Shown: one piece after another, positions 32,200-45,336 of the stretch
Layout of the letters: each line of letters opens with the position of its first letter
How positions within the stretch are numbered: the first letter of the stretch is position 1
Assembly (NCBI GenBank): GCA_905221605.1
Contig: CAJNDS010000380.1
Location: forward strand, 440,001 to 504,000
Length of the DNA stretch: 64,000 bases
Reading direction: 5' to 3'
Source of the DNA: Symbiodinium natans
Taxonomy: Eukaryota > Sar > Dinophyceae > Suessiales > Symbiodiniaceae
Translations under genes and position numbers: made by a program
Notes under the pieces: model-generated
What the model saw: only the letters and a program-made list of their open reading frames with translations
Told to the model about the DNA's origin: nothing
Database searches by the model: none

Positions 32200-35100
32200 G
32201 CGAGGGTGGAATCTGAGCAGTGTAGCTGGGATATAAAGCGCTGTGTACGACGATCACTGCGTACTCCTGAATTGTACGGCTGAGCAGGGAGGATACCAAT
32301 ATAACTTTGCCAACACTTGCCGACCGATAACAACCTCTTATAACATCTTTGTGATATATGAAAAAGAATAAAACCATCCTCCCTTTCTTCTGAGAGTGCT
32401 CCGGGCGGCTCTTACAGTCGCCATGCTGCATCTCGAAGCCTCGCGCAGCAGGCGCGGCGAGAGTTCATGGGACGGGGAACTTCACATGGAGGTGATTTGA
32501 GGTGTGTGGGGCTTGGGGTTTGGGTCTAATGCCAGGCGACATCCAGCCAAAAACAGGGCACACCCCCGAGAAGAGTTACTGAACGATTCACCCCCAGACC
32601 ACTGTGCACAAATCTGCATAAGCCGCAAGATCGCTGCAGCACCTTCCAAGGAGAATGTTCATGGTGCTCCTAATGAGGTTCTTGATGGTTCCTTATGGTT
32701 ACTTACTCCCCTATGATGCTCCCCTGTGAGAGTGGAATTCTCCTGAAAACGTCGGGTGAAGACTGCTTTTCAAAGGGCATTTGAGAACCAATAATCATCT
32801 CCGAAAAAGTAGGCTTCCCCCTCATGCGCAATCACTCGCAAGGAGGGCTGCAACCGGAGTTGCGGTGTTTAGCTTACATCGACACAGAAGCGACGCTGGA
32901 GTGAAAATTCTCATCTTCTTTGGGGACACAGAGTTCGCCTCGTGCCTGGCAGTAGCTGTTCAACCCAGCAGAGCTTCCTCTTTGCTATTTACTTTTCATT
33001 GGCGAAGCAACACACAGCCATGCGAGTGACGGCACCCCTCCACTAAGGCAAACCTGCACCAGAAAGTGCCGAGAGGCTTTTGCGGAGGCGCTGTCGCCCA
33101 TAGGTCATGAGCAGAACCAGCAACAAGCTACAGAATGGGAGTGGGATTGCCGTGGACCTTGGCTGTGGAAAGTCTGGGAATGCTGGGGTTTCTACAAGCC
33201 ATCGTTGCAGGGCAACTGTCCCGGTTTTATACTAATGAGCAGCAGAAGTGCCTCCCCCTTCCTGCATTGCCACACTCGTTCAGGGTTATCGGCCGCGGGG
33301 TTCAGTGACTTCCACAGCTTGGTTTTGCAGCTTGCCGGTGCTTGCAGGCTTCGCGCTGACCATGTACATGAAGCCCCGGTTTAACCACTTCGTTGGCAGA
33401 GAACGCCGTCTCTTCAGACCCCTGGCGAAGTTACCAAAAGCAAGTTAAGTTCTGCGTTGAACACACATAATCTCAGGCAAGGCTCGAGACGAGGAATAGG
33501 AATGCAAGTGTAGCGGGCCAGAATGCAATGATGCTCGTCATATCCATGGTGTCCTCAGATTCAGACGCTCTGCAGTTTTTACGGGTTGGGCCTCCGGTGC
33601 TTCCGGAAGCCTAAGACCAGCCCGAAACGTGCAATGAGAAGGAAGGAGCGTCCTGAACCCAGAACGCCAGCGGCCGGAAAGCCAAAACCCCAACCCAATC
33701 CTCAGATCGTCCCCACAGCCCAGGCAAGTTGCTCCCCACCGGATGCATGGGCACCAGCAGGCCCAGCAGCACGACGGAAGATCTGAGAAGCACCCGAAAT
33801 AGTCGGAAGACCACTTCGTCAGGTCGGCCCTCACAGGCTCCCAAGGCTTCTTGGGCTTGGGTTGGCACAGATTTGGGGCCAGAATTGAAGACCGGCGGGC
33901 AGGGTCTGGGAAGTGGGTGCTACTAAGTCGATTTGGAAGCCAACTTGCGTTGCATGCCCAAATGCAGCGAAGACGCGTCTCGCTGGACGCCTTCGGCCAT
34001 GCCTTGATATACCTCAGGGCTTGGAGTCATCGGGTTTTCAAAGGCATTTGCTCCTGGTGCCGCACGCGGTCCTGTAGAGCAGCGCGCTCAAGAGTCCGCA
34101 CACGACCTTGCGCTCCACCACATAAGCTTGCATCATAATGTCATCTCACCATCAGCAGCTTGTGTGCCCGAGCACTGCACCAACGACTGAGGGTCAGGCC
34201 ATAGTGGCGGCAGAAATAAGCCCGGCCAACCTTTCGACACCACTCAGCTGCAAGCATCAGCCGTAAGCATCGAAAAGGATTGTATCGAACAGCACCGGCT
34301 GTTCAAGCAAGGCCTTGCCGGCGAGAGCTTTGTGGCGTGGCCCGTTGCTGGCCTCATGTCGCCGCAGCCCTTGTGTCCCTGAAGAATCAAAAAGACGCTA
34401 GACTGACTGGAACTGCTCGGCCATTCAACCGATGCGAGAAACTGCACCGCAACGGCTGCTGCTCAGCGGGACATGCCTCGGCGCAGAAAATCCAGTGCCA
34501 ACCAGTTGCGCTGGTGCAAAGCCCGGCATCCCCATTGTCACGATGTCATTGGGTGCCCCCGGCGGGCCATCCACACCTACGGACAAAGATACGTTCGAGT
34601 CCCGTTAAATTGTGATCTGAGGCTTGGAGAACTTCGAACTGATATGACCAGCACAGCTGTGCAAGGAATTTCGTTGAAACAGGTGCAGCCAGCCTTTCTG
34701 CTTGGTGTAGGGGTTTGCGGCGGTGACCGTGCCTGGCAGGGTCATGGCACGTCAGGGCTGCCTGCACTCGTATTAGTAAGCTTCCTCTCTACATTTGCCA
34801 TGACTGGAGAGAGGAGAAAAAAAAAAGAGGCTCTCAAAGGCAAAAGGAAGTAAAGGGTCAGAAAGGGCCTGCACTCTGGGATCGCATCAAGTGGCCGGCG
34901 CCCCTGCTGTCGACCGCCATTGTTCGCGCGTCCTCGGTAACTCTGAGGCCGATAGGCCAATGGCCCCCGCATAACAGTTGCAGCCAAGAAGCGGCCTCAC
35001 GCGAGTAGGCAATGACGTGCTCTGGAACAAGGAGGAGGGCACCAACCTACCGCAGAGAGGCTTCGTTCGCACATCTCCGAGAGTCAGCTTCACGTGAAGA

Positions 35101-36535
35101 ATCGCACCCCTCGGCTGAGTCTCCAGCATACCACGCCGGCCACATGCTTGCTGCAGCCGTCCTTGAAGTGTGGAAAGCGGGGGGGAGGGGACGGTCCTTA
35201 AACCTAGCAGCGGCTGAGGCCCAAGCCTCTCTGCTCAAGAACTGCTTTGTTCATGTGTTTTCTGTTTCTCGCGGTTTGGGTGCGCATTCTCAGGTCAGCA
35301 GCAAACACTTTGGCGCTGACGAGGTAAACCTAAGCAACTCGCCACTCGTTGCTGAAGCACCGCACATGCAGCACCCAGCACGTGCGGTTGCACTCAATTG
35401 GTGAGGCTGCGTTTTCTATATTCCCAATATATTGCTGCAGGTCCGATGTTGGGGCTGTATCCTCAACAGCATCAGTTCGACAGAGGACCTTTCTGAATGC
35501 GGCCGAGTCTCGAAGCTTAAACTTACATCAAGGCCTGACTTAGAATGCACATTTCTCTTGAGAAACGGCTGCGATGAAGTTCGCTGTATCCACTGAACAG
35601 CACAACCAGATCCAAAACCCTCAGCCCGAACGCTGCTGGGGCAAGTTTGGGCTGAGCAGATAACGCCACAGAGCCCTTTTAATATGACCCTCAACCCTAC
35701 ACATTGAGAGCTCAACCCTGTGGCTTGAAGGAGGCGGAGGCGTGTTTAGCACAACCCATGCCAAGAGCCACGGGTAAGCCCGTGCGAACCCCCAGGAAAT
35801 TCTGAACCCTGCGTAGGCCTTTTGGGAGGCGGGCGGCGCCTCCGCGTCCTTCACAGCCAGAACCCAATACCCCTCAATGCAGGAACACACCAATCATCAT
35901 CATCATCCTCCTCAACAGCATCATCATCCTCATCATCGTCGCCAGAGTCGTCATCATCACCATCGCCAGAACCATCGCAGTCATCGTCTTGACTACCTGT
36001 CGATGGTACGGCTTCAGATTTTCTTGGACTCTTCTCAAGTTGCAAGCTAGAAAGACTTGAAGCCCCAATACTTTACCCTGACACTAAACCCTTAAGAGCC
36101 CTGGAGCTGCTCCTGCCGTCTGTTGAGGTCTGGTTGCACCCCAGCGGCTGCCAGTCGCACCTCACCGAGTCGTAGCATTCGCACTTGTATAAAATGCTTC
36201 TTAAATTTTAACATGAGCATTAGAAAAAGTAAAAGCACCAGTAACAATATTCGACTCTAGCACTGGCATTTCTGTCGGTATGAGTGGTTTGTACTAGCGA
36301 TAGTACGACTATTGCCACTGCTAGTGCTACTTTCATTGGTCTATGTCGTTGTTTTCATATTTGCATTTCTGTCACTCACATCGCATCTGGGCCTTTCTTT
36401 GCCTTCCTTAGGGCAAGGGAGGTGTCAAGGAACAGACTACGCTTGCGTTGCCCAAGGCCCTGCGGCATCCATCCTCTGCACAAGGTAACAATACCTGCAA
36501 TCCCTCAGTGCTAAACACCCGAGCCCTGGGTTGGA
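32200..36535. other. Long stretch without firm genes
   Basis: Frames are short and contradictory. 35893-35990 is a (ATC)n-type run that reads as a poly-Asp/Glu tract on minus (DDDDSGDDDEDDDAVEEDDD). It could be an acidic coding tract or just a microsatellite. 34546-34660 minus (LAQLCWSYQFEVLQASDHNL) is a weak exon candidate. Confidence 0.3.
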
Positions 36536-36539
36536 GCCT

Positions 36540-38525
36540 CTAAACTCGGCCGCCGAATTTGCGGCGGCTCCACTCCACCTTCAAAGCATTCGGCTCTTGG
36601 GGGTTGCAGACTGCATTACGCCACGTCACGATGGCTGTATGGTCCTTCTTGGCTTCTTGGGAGGAAGCATACTTTTGCGTGCTTGCTTCTTGATTTCCTG
36701 CGTTTTGGGTACCAGAACTCATCCGTGATGTGCCCATGCTCGGCTGGGGTTAAGACATCCAGAGATTTGGCACTTGGCACCCCCTGGAAAGCGTGCCATC
36801 CAACTGATTGACCATGCGGACTGTTTAAGCTTTAAGAACCGTGGTAGTTGCAGCAGCGGCCGGGCCTGCATGGTGCTCAGCTGCCTCTGGCTTGCTGTGA
36901 ACCTCCCCAAAAAAATGTGGTGCGTTTGCTTCTTTCCGAGGCTTCGAGTCCAGGATACCTGAATCTGTACCCCCGTACCTGACACCCCAGTACCCTGCTA
37001 CAGTCGCCCCCCCCGACCCAAGGCCCCTGTAAGCCCGATAAGCTTTGATTCTCCGGAACACCCCCAAGCAGCTCACCTGCCGCCAAGTGGCCCTTGCACC
37101 TTCGTTGCCAGGTTGGTGCACCTGTCCCTGGTAGTGGCAGCTTTCCTGCTTGGACGACAATGCACTGACGACTGCACTTAGAGCCAACACCGCACACGCC
37201 ACTCAAAGGCTGCGCCTTCTCTAGCCAGGCAGCCCCCGAAGTAGCAGCAGGCGGAGCAGCTCTTGGCGGCGGAGCAGCTCTTGGCGGCGGGGCGGGGGAT
37301 GTCGAAGAACCCGGTGAGGCTGGCGACGCCGGAGATGCTGGAGACGGTGGGGATTCTGGAACCATCGATGATGGAGTACCTGGCCTTGGCATGGAAAGCT
37401 GATCGCTGCTTCCCTAACCATGATCATTGAGGGATGGCGATCTACATTCCCGATACCCTCAACATAAGAACCCCACTCTCTAGGACTCTCAAGCACTCAT
37501 TCACCGGTGTCGCGAAGTCTCTGTAGGGCCCACATGGGCCATCATGGGCCCACACCGTGTGTCCTGCACCGAAGTGGTCGCCGACTTTTGTCGTCCTTAC
37601 TGCGGCATGGCTCCAGACACCAGGCATCCAGACACCATGCAGACATTGTGGTCGAAGGAATAGCCATGAACACGATAAACCAGCACTATAGCGGCACTCA
37701 TCTTTAGGGAGTCAAGCCGAGCTTCTGTCCAGGTCACCAGATGGGTCTGGCATGGGTGGGGGTGGCAGTTTCTGGCTGCGCGTGCCCTCCACTTGTTGCC
37801 GTGCCAGCAGCATAGCCTTCTGTCGCCGCTGAGACGAGGAGGGCGAAAGAACTGGAGGTGGCTCAGAAACCTGCAGACATCTAAGTGCAACATGACTAAG
37901 GGCAAGAAAGTCTCCTAACTTGAAGGTGGGATGAAGGAGGACACTAAGGAGAGCTGCATATCACAAGGCTGAACTGAAACTGTTGCGCGAAGCCTGCGGC
38001 GCACGCGCTCTACGGGGAGCATGTTCCATCCAGTAGCGCCTGCCCAGGCAAACTCCCTTGCGTGGCTACCCGGGTATCAGAAATTAGAGTAAGAATTTCC
38101 ACAAACCGGACATGGCCACGGCAGATGGGCCATGCTGGTAAGGTCCGATCCTGTACCGCCGAGTGCAGGGGTGCTCTGGATCTATCGGCCCATAGACCTG
38201 GCGGAGCAGGCACAAGAATGCGCCCGAGAAGGCAACCAAACACAGCGCAACCGAACGTTTCACTCGGAAGCAAATCAATCCTTGGAGCGCCATGTCAATC
38301 CAGGTCTACAACTTTGAGGCTCATCGAGATGGCCTGGTTCGCCAGAGGCGATGCCAAGCGCCTCAGTGACCACATTTGAAAACGAAACACAGTGGCTCTC
38401 TGGGAGAAGCTCCACATGCTAATGATGCAACCGCAATCAGCCGCGCCCGCCGGCCCTGACGCCTTCAAGCGCTGACGCTCCTTCAAAAGCAGGCGACGCT
38501 TGGAGGCCTTGTCGTCGGGGGTCAT
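36540..38525 (-). CDS. Multi-exon gene, basic N terminus, Pro-rich middle, unknown function
   Basis: Possible start: ATG at 38525 reading MTPDDKASKRRLLLKERQRL, 4 bases after an AAAAAG site that could take a spliced leader. Clear exon 37738-37870 (TCTGCAG to CCATCTG|GTGACC) reads SEPPPVLSPSSSQRRQKAML and VEGTRSQKLPPPPMPDPSG. About 37205-37400 reads PESPPSPASPASPASPGSS and two copies of PPPRAA. About 37078-37165 ends at the consensus donor CGGCAG|GTGAGC. 36540-~36640 reads WRNAVCNPQEPNALKVEWSR and RKFGGRV before a stop. The order and strand fit one gene but the joins are not all phased, so it could be two genes. Confidence 0.4.
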
Positions 38526-38546
38526 GCTGCTTTTTGTTTAAATTAG

Positions 38547-38690
38547 TCAGCGGCGACGTCGCAACCAGAGCAACTGCAAAGTAGAAACGACTGCAAAAAC
38601 AGCCCGCTTGCCAAGGCTGTCGTATGTGCTCAAGCGGTTCATGCCGGAGCGAATCCTAACCCATTGCTTTGGAACTAAGCCGAGGGCTGC
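38547..38690 (-). CDS. Candidate C-terminal exon
   Basis: The minus frame reads VPKQWVRIRSGMNRLSTYDS and LGKRAVFAVVSTLQLLWLRR, ending RRR and a stop. It lies 20 bases before the possible start codon at 38525, which would put two same-strand genes almost head to tail. Confidence 0.33.
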   Translation of the reverse strand, partial: AALGLVPKQWVRIRSGMNRLSTYDSLGKRAVFAVVSTLQLLWLRRRR

Positions 38691-38797
38691 TGTGTCAGCA
38701 TGAGGCCATACACCTGCAGTCGAGCAACAGGCTGCTCTTGGAGACGAAGTAATACGAAGTACGAAGCACACCTCACAAAGTCCTCAAATCACGCACA

Positions 38798-38997
38798 TCA
38801 CGCCTTCCGCTGCAGCTGCGCCCTCTGCTCCAGTAACTCATCATAGGCCTGCTGAACCTCACCGTACCATGCTGGGCCGTTACACCATCTGCTCTCACAT
38901 TCTTCCCTTCAGAGGCTTGAAGAGGCTTTGACAGCGTCTTAAGCTCGCCACGCTCCGCAGCATCTTCCCAGAAGTTGACATGATGCGCAGCTTCGTG
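38798..38997 (-). CDS. C-terminal exons of an unknown protein
   Basis: 38930-38997 reads HEAAHHVNFWEDAAERGELK. 38798-~38885 reads GPAWYGEVQQAYDELLEQRA and QLQRKA, then TGA. The pattern HxNFWED ... PWY/AWY followed by a helical end recalls the small splicing-associated LENG1/Cir_N proteins, but it is only a resemblance. Confidence 0.38.
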
Positions 38998-39009
38998 ACC
39001 TGATCATTG

Positions 39010-40770
39010 AGCCAGCCGAGAGGCGAACACAAAGGATGTCGGACCCTTAAGGCTTCAGCGGCCAGGAGGACAAGGCTGGCCACCACCAGTGGGTCTTTCC
39101 GCCTGCTCACGCTTCGTGCGCACGGAGGAGGTTCTGTGATCATGATTGACCGTGTCGGCCCTTGCATTTGAGCGTCATCTGGGCAGGGCCTGGCCTGCAC
39201 AAGGCATATGAGGCATAGGGTCTGGGCGTCTGCATCTGCAAGAAGGGGTGGAAGCTCAACAGCCTGCCAAGGACTTGGAGTACTTTAGATCCTTTGGTAT
39301 CTGGCCCAAAATCCCCGCCCTAGAGCTTTAGCGTCTGTCCTCGACAATTCACACCCTCACCACTGCGTCATCCCAATGGGCGCGGATTTACATAAGGCTT
39401 GGGGGGTTCAGGCAGACGGGGGCTTGGGAGATCGCCGTAACTTGAAACGTGCCACAGGTCACAGCTCGTCGGCCCGAGTGTGGTTGGCAGGCTTGGGCGC
39501 TTGCCTCCGATCGTTACAAAGACCGTGGAAGACATCTGCATCACAAGTACCCCAAAGAGGACACCGCATACGCTCGCCGGTATCTACTCCCACACAATAA
39601 TCAAGACGCTACCTCATGCTCTGCTGTTGGGAAATGTGCCCTTAAGACGCTCATTGCCTCTGGCACACAGGGGGGATGCCTGCAGGACAGATTGGGCCTC
39701 AACAGGTACACATCCTGAGTGCCCGACATCATTAGCTTGCTTGGGCTTTCTGAAAGATTGGGGGCAATCTGCAAAAAAGTGCCCAATCAACCTCAAACAC
39801 GGCCTGGAATGGGAGGATATATATATATATACATATATATATATGTGATACATGCACACATATATACATATAATATATATATATATGTACACAACCAGTA
39901 GATAAGCGAAAATAACATATGCCAGCCGAACACCCCAAACAGTGGATATGGCCCTCCAAGACCACTCCAAGAGGACTATGACCCCAGAAAGACCACTCCA
40001 AAGCCCACGGAGAAGAGCACTCCCAGGGCCCAAGAAGATTCCAAGAGCTTTCCCCTAAGAAAGTGCAGTCCAAGAACTTGAGAGCAGGGCGGCAAAAGGG
40101 GCATGTGTCAGCATAAGTTCAAGATCGCAAGGGGCGGGGAGGACCGCCCACCTCCACCAATCAAGAAACCCATTCCCTAGTCAGAGGCCCCACCAAGTCT
40201 TGTGAATGACACCAAAAGGGGGGGGGGAGCGAGCCCCTCTCCCCCCACCCCCCACGACACCTTAAATCTTTGAGATATGAGACCAAGGGGCTCAAGTCCT
40301 ATTTGTCCCAAGACACGAAGGTTGCAAACAAAAACTCCCGCAAGCTCCAAAGCAGCTTTCATACATCCCCAAGAGGCCCTCCAAGAGCATTCAGAATCGA
40401 CCTCCTTTGGAGCTCTAAACGTCCTCCACGTACTACCCTCCGAATTGTGAATCCCCAGTATGCGACCAGGCCTCGAAAACAAAATTGTCCGGGCTGCAGC
40501 ACCGATCTAGCTTCCACTCATGTTGGAGCCCCTTCATTCATGTTGACACAAAACAGTGACAACCTGGGTAAACGATACCATACACTATACACCCTCAACC
40601 CTGAATCCTCGATCGCCGGTGTGCCTGCACAAGATTGCCTGATAGCTGAAGTCTAGCTCCTGCAAAGTCTGAGCGAGCTTTGGCTAACAAGTTTAGCACT
40701 GAAGAAGCTCACAGGCTTTGAGCAGCATTGCACAACTAAATAGTTTCAGCTTTCTCGCTGGAGTGGCTTG
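39010..40770. other. Repeat-rich, no firm gene
   Basis: 39818-39893 is an AT microsatellite (atatatatatatac blocks) able to fold back on itself. 39600-40480 on minus gives long Leu/Gly/Trp-rich frames that look like artefacts. No exon is supported. Confidence 0.4.
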
Positions 40771-40915
40771 CTACACCGGTGCTAGAGCCCCCGCTAGAGA
40801 AGCAGCCCAGAACAACACGAGGGTTCTAGATGGCAGAATGCCAGATGTGGCATCTGAAACTCCGTCCAGAAGCGCCGTGTAATCAGCCGTCGCGCTGTGG
40901 CGCGCTGTCTTGCTG
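40771..40915 (-). CDS. Candidate C-terminal exon
   Basis: The minus frame after an AAGACAG acceptor reads ADYTALLDGVSDATSGILPS and TLVLFWAASLAGALAPV, then a stop. The end is hydrophobic and could be a membrane anchor. No family was recognised. Confidence 0.3.
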
Positions 40916-40919
40916 GCTT

Positions 40920-43500
40920 GATTGCACCTCGGCTCTGGTCGTGCCTTCTGCAACAGCTGTACAAGAACACAGTTCGAAACCAAATGATTCAGAGATGGCC
41001 CCAAAGTGGGGAACTACCGACAGCTTATAGTTGCAGGAGGAAACCACCGACGAGTAGCGAAGTAGAAGACGGCATAGACCCACCCATCCACCCACCCACC
41101 CACCCCATGTGTAATGCAGCATGGCCAACAAAAGCCCATGACTCTGAAACTGTCATAACAACGCTTTTCAAAGTGGACATGTTCGCAAGACTCGGCAGCT
41201 CCAAACAGCTGGGGGCATGGACTTGTGGGTATCGCCCCGTACAAGCATTGCCAAGGGATACCTGCAAGCGCAGGGGCTTTGTCTCTCAGCCCAAGCCCAG
41301 CAGCCTGAAGCACAAATCTTCAACCCCCAAGCCCAGGAAAGGAAGAGCAAACACGAATGAGTCAAAAAGATTGCAAGCTCGGATGCCTCGGGTTCCGCTT
41401 CAGTACCTGGCTTTGAGCGAGGAGGCTTTCTGGGTGGCTCAACGGGTTCGGGCTTGGGTGATCCGAGTACCCATGAACCGATGAGCAGATGAAATAGCAG
41501 GGTTCAGGGCTGGGTGTGGGCCACAAAACTGTGTAGAGTTGGCTGCACCTCTTAGAGAAAAGAGCGGTTTGCTGCTTCAAGGGGCTTTGGATGCCAGCTA
41601 GGAGGCATCTGACAGGCGTCAGAAGAAACAAAGTTGCGATCAAGAAAGCAAGTATACAGGATATGGAACAGCGTGGTTTCAGTGGGCTGGCCTGTGTGCA
41701 GATCCTGATGGCACGATCCATGAAGCCATGCTGCTTCGTGAAGAAAGCGATCAGACAATCCACCTGCGCGAGCGGCCCCGGGCCGTCAACCCTTAAACCC
41801 TAAACATCCAGAAACATCCCGAGCTAAACCTAGTGTTGAGATGTGGATGTTGGCTTCCTGAAGTGCTGGCAGGCTTCATTGGCTACTTCAAGCTGGATGC
41901 TGGACCCCCTAAAGCCACAAACCCGGGACCTAAACCACTATCCAAGCATCTAGGGTCACTCAAGAAATGCAGGGAAAGTGGTTGTGTCATTGGGTGTTGG
42001 CTGCAGGTGAAGGCATCGGAGTTGGGAGCCTCCAGCACCTCTACGAGCTTTGTGGGGCTGAACGGCTTCCATGCTTCGTGAGGAATCAGGATTTGTCGTC
42101 AACCCTGCCCACAAGCCGAGTCAGCGACCAAGTCCCGCAAATCCCAGCATGTCGCCACTGCCTCGCAGGTAGCAATTCTTCAGGTTAGACCCAGGCGTGT
42201 CCCGTCACGAGCATCTGCTCATACCAACTGCACATCCCGAAATCAAAACCTAGAACATTAATTAAACCCAACGCCCTGTTTATCCTCAGTTCAGAGGCCG
42301 CGAAAGTCAATTGCGTCACTGGATTGGCTTCTTAGGACTTTGAAGGTTCAGGGGCCAACGAACCGAACTTAACATGTCAAGGCTTGCTGGGGAGTTGGGG
42401 CGTTTGTTTCTACTATGACTTGGTAAACACTCAACGAACTGCAGATGCGCTCGTTGATCATGGCTTGTGCACGTGCAAGGTTCACGCTCGGTGGAGTGTT
42501 GGCTTGTCATGGTGGAATACGGTCTGGATTTTCAACTGTGGTTCATCTTGCGCTCGATCTCTGGCATGCGCTACTGCTTGTCCCACGGTTTCATGAATGC
42601 GGATAGGTTGCTGGTGCCACAGTACTGGATGCGGACATTTAAAACCCCAAAGCCCTGAAACCCCGACCCGTCCATTAAGCAAATGGAAAGGTTTGCTCCT
42701 GCTGGAAAGAGGAATTGGCTTCTTCGCCCCGTCCTTGGATGTGCTGGGTCTTATGGTTGTTGCGGATCCCGGTGACGACTTAGGTCATGCAGATGTGCAG
42801 CCCGGGAGGATCTCAAAAGATCTGCAGCATGCGGGCTCGGGAACTCTCAAGCTATGGTCCTTGACCATCCTAGGCTTTTTGGCTGTGTGAGCCTTAACAG
42901 GCAGGCAATTGTGATGTTAAGGGCCTCCAGGGCATCACAAGTAGACTTGAATAGGCTTGTGTGCTGTGCCGCTGCACCAGCAGCCAGAGAGACCAGGCTG
43001 AAAATTTAGAGGCATGAGTATGCCAGGCGCAGCACCTGGATGCACCCACAAGCCCCTAGACTCGAAAATCCCTAAGCCGAACCCCGAAATCGCAGTGACG
43101 CATCTGACATCCTCGAGCTGTCCCAGCTGCCAAGCTTGGAGTAGATCACTCCAAACAGCAGCTGGCATGTGGCCTTTCGACTTGGCTCTCCGGTTGTGGG
43201 GGTCGAGGCTTTGGGTGTTGATTTCTGGGAACCTAACTCAAGAAAGGGGACGCGCGAGATGCACATCGCTGGGGTGGGTTCAGGAGGCTCTCGCCAGGGT
43301 CTGCAGGTTGAGCTAGCTACAGGCCTCGAGGTTCGGTGACGCAGTGAAAGAGTCGAAATGAAGACAGTATCGCACAAACAGCTCTGAAACTGCCGTCAAG
43401 AGTGCGTGTGGTTACGCGTAAAAAGCTCGAGGCCTGGCCTCATGGGGAATCAGCCAGGCTGCGGTGTGGCACTCCTCCGCGCGTCTCGGTGGATCCTTTA
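40920..43500. other. Sparse, no firm gene
   Basis: Minus 43070-43170 (MPAAVWSDLLQAWQLGQLED) may be a further exon of the TPR gene next to it. CCCTAAA relics are scattered throughout (41790, 41930, 42650). Nothing else is supportable. Confidence 0.33.
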
Positions 43501-43507
43501 CGCTCCT

Positions 43508-44935
43508 TTATAGGTGGTTCCTTCGAAACCAGTGCTTTGGACATGGAAACGACCGCAGCCCACACCGGAATCCAAAGGACAGAGGCAAGGCCGTGAAACC
43601 CTGAAGCCATTGAACAGCAATTGACGCCTGGAGGGCTTGCTCAAATCTGCCCAGCAGGGAGTGGCACAGGATTCGACGCAGCAGCAGGTCCTGGTACACA
43701 ACTTTCAGAAAAGTGTGGCAAAGATCTTGCATTTGCGGCGCGGACGAGAATCACCCCTGTGCCCTGCCCCGAGCGGTCATGCAGCAGGGGGCGATAAGCA
43801 TAGTGCAGCCGGCCTCGGAAACACTCTACAGTCCAGTCGACAGGAGTCGGCAGGCACAGGCCGGGGCAGGTGACAAGAAACTATAAGAAAAGGCGGAGCT
43901 CAAGCTGAGCTCTGCGGCCAACCTCATATGCGATGCCATACAGATCGAGCGCCCGACCTCAATGATCAGAACAGCTGCTTTCAACCGACGCGTGGGCAGC
44001 CGGGAGCCAGACCAAAGTCTTTCTGCTGAAAGAAGCGGTTCCCCTCGCTCGCTGCAGCCGCCACGCTGGCATCGTCGTAGCCTCCGGACTCCGGACCGTT
44101 CCAGGATATTGCTACATCCCTACATGATGATCTACATCGCGGTTCCGAGTGCCAGCACATGTTCACACAGAGCTGCGTTGCCCGACTCCCTCCCACAGCC
44201 GTGCGCAGCCTCTTCCAGATGCGAGGTAGTGGATCAGGAGCTGCTGGATGGCCTCTGTCAGCGTCGCGAATGCGGCTTTTAGTATCGCGAAAAAGCTATG
44301 CTGCGCCAATCGCTGGTAGCTGGCAAAAAGGCCTCCAGAGGCAAAGGGCAGCGAGGCGGCCACTCCTTCCAGCGAGCAACGGCCCAGATCTCAGCTGGGC
44401 AAAGCAATGCTGTATGGTGCTGTGCCATACTCTAACTCGACTCTATCATCGAATCGGCATGATGGGGGGCGACGGCGATCCTTGCTCATCTGTCAGCTGC
44501 CATGCCTGGTCAAGGCGTACCCAGTTCACGAACACGGCTGACAAAGCCTTCCTGTGCTGGAGTTGTGCCTGATGATGCTTCGCAGCTTCCATGGCAGAAT
44601 GCTCTACCCATAGTATGGTTGCTTTGGCTGAGGCCTGCTGTACGCCTGCTTGGAAGCAACTTGGAGGTGAGTCAGGACCCAGGCCCGGGATAAAACAGGG
44701 GTCTTGTTTTCCATACATGACTGCGTGAGACGTTGAACCTGCCGAGCCTCACGCGGCAGCGCACAACTTGATCGCAATAACTGGCAACATTCATGAGAAG
44801 GCCTCCCTCTTTAAAAGCATCGAGCTCGCAAGCACAAACCAACTTTCGCAACTCAACGCTTAGGCATGATCCAACAGAGATGTTGCCAGCTTGGACAACT
44901 GCAGGGACGCACCGGAACAGCAGGGAACTCTCCAT
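43508..44935 (-). CDS. TPR-repeat protein gene (several exons)
   Basis: A probable start at 44935 reads MESSLLFRCVPAVVQAGNIS, just after a CCCAG site. Exon ~44446-44655 reads SAKATILWVEHSAMEAAKHH and KALSAVFVNWVRLDQAWQL. Exon ~44175-44365 reads FASYQRLAQHSFFAILKAAF and LTEAIQQLLIHYLASGRG. Exon 44013-44065 (ATGCCAG to GACTTTG|GTCTGG) reads AAAASEGNRFFQQKDF, the first helix of a co-chaperone-like TPR. About 43615-43735 reads VYQDLLLRRILCHSLLGRFE and QALQASIAVQWL, a second TPR helix pair. TPRs bind partner proteins. The 3' end is unresolved. The gene starts about 200 bases after the HECT gene's stop, on the same strand. Confidence 0.5.
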
Positions 44936-45143
44936 GATGCTGGGATGCATCCGCTTCAACACAACGGAGGAGTGACTCGACTGCGGCGTGACGCTGCTAA
45001 GTGGCGAAGAAGATCTTGAGAACAGATTGCGTCACATGCAAGTGCGCCCACACGAAGGAATGTGCCGACTGCGCTCACTGCATGCGAGCTCGAGCCACAT
45101 CCTCGTCGAGTTGTGGAGCCAAGCCAATCTGGAAGTCGAATCA

Positions 45144-45336
45144 TCAAGCAAACCCAAAGCCGGTGTAGTGCTCCAGCGCTGCATGGAGACGAATGTGCAT
45201 CATCTCCTGAAACTGCAGTGTCGATGCGTGTTCTCCCTCTATGACCTCTACGCCCACGGCCCCTCCCCCACCTCCCCGCTGGCGAGTCCTCCGTGGGATA
45301 CTCCGGCAGGTTCAGTTGATTGATGCAGGTGTTCGC
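45144..45336 (-). CDS. HECT exons with catalytic Cys and C terminus
   Basis: Exon 45280-45336 follows CCCAAG and reads NTCINQLNLPEYPTEDSP. The cysteine codon at 45325-45327 fits the HECT thioester cysteine (TCxNxLxLPxY). It probably ends at a GC donor (CCA|GCGGGG). The last exon, 45144-45212, follows ACTGCAG and reads EMMHIRLHAALEHYTGFGFA, then TGA, the usual GFG-type HECT ending. The two join in phase. Confidence 0.75.

Noticed and set aside
36877-37392. 171-codon minus ORF as a single-exon gene
   Set aside because: Its Pro-rich start looks coding, but the second half changes character and a consensus donor (CGGCAG|GTGAGC) lies in another frame, so I treat it as parts of several exons.
40897-41484. 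195-codon plus frame
   Set aside because: Low-complexity start with Pro/His repeats, no family resemblance, no splice support and against the strand trend.
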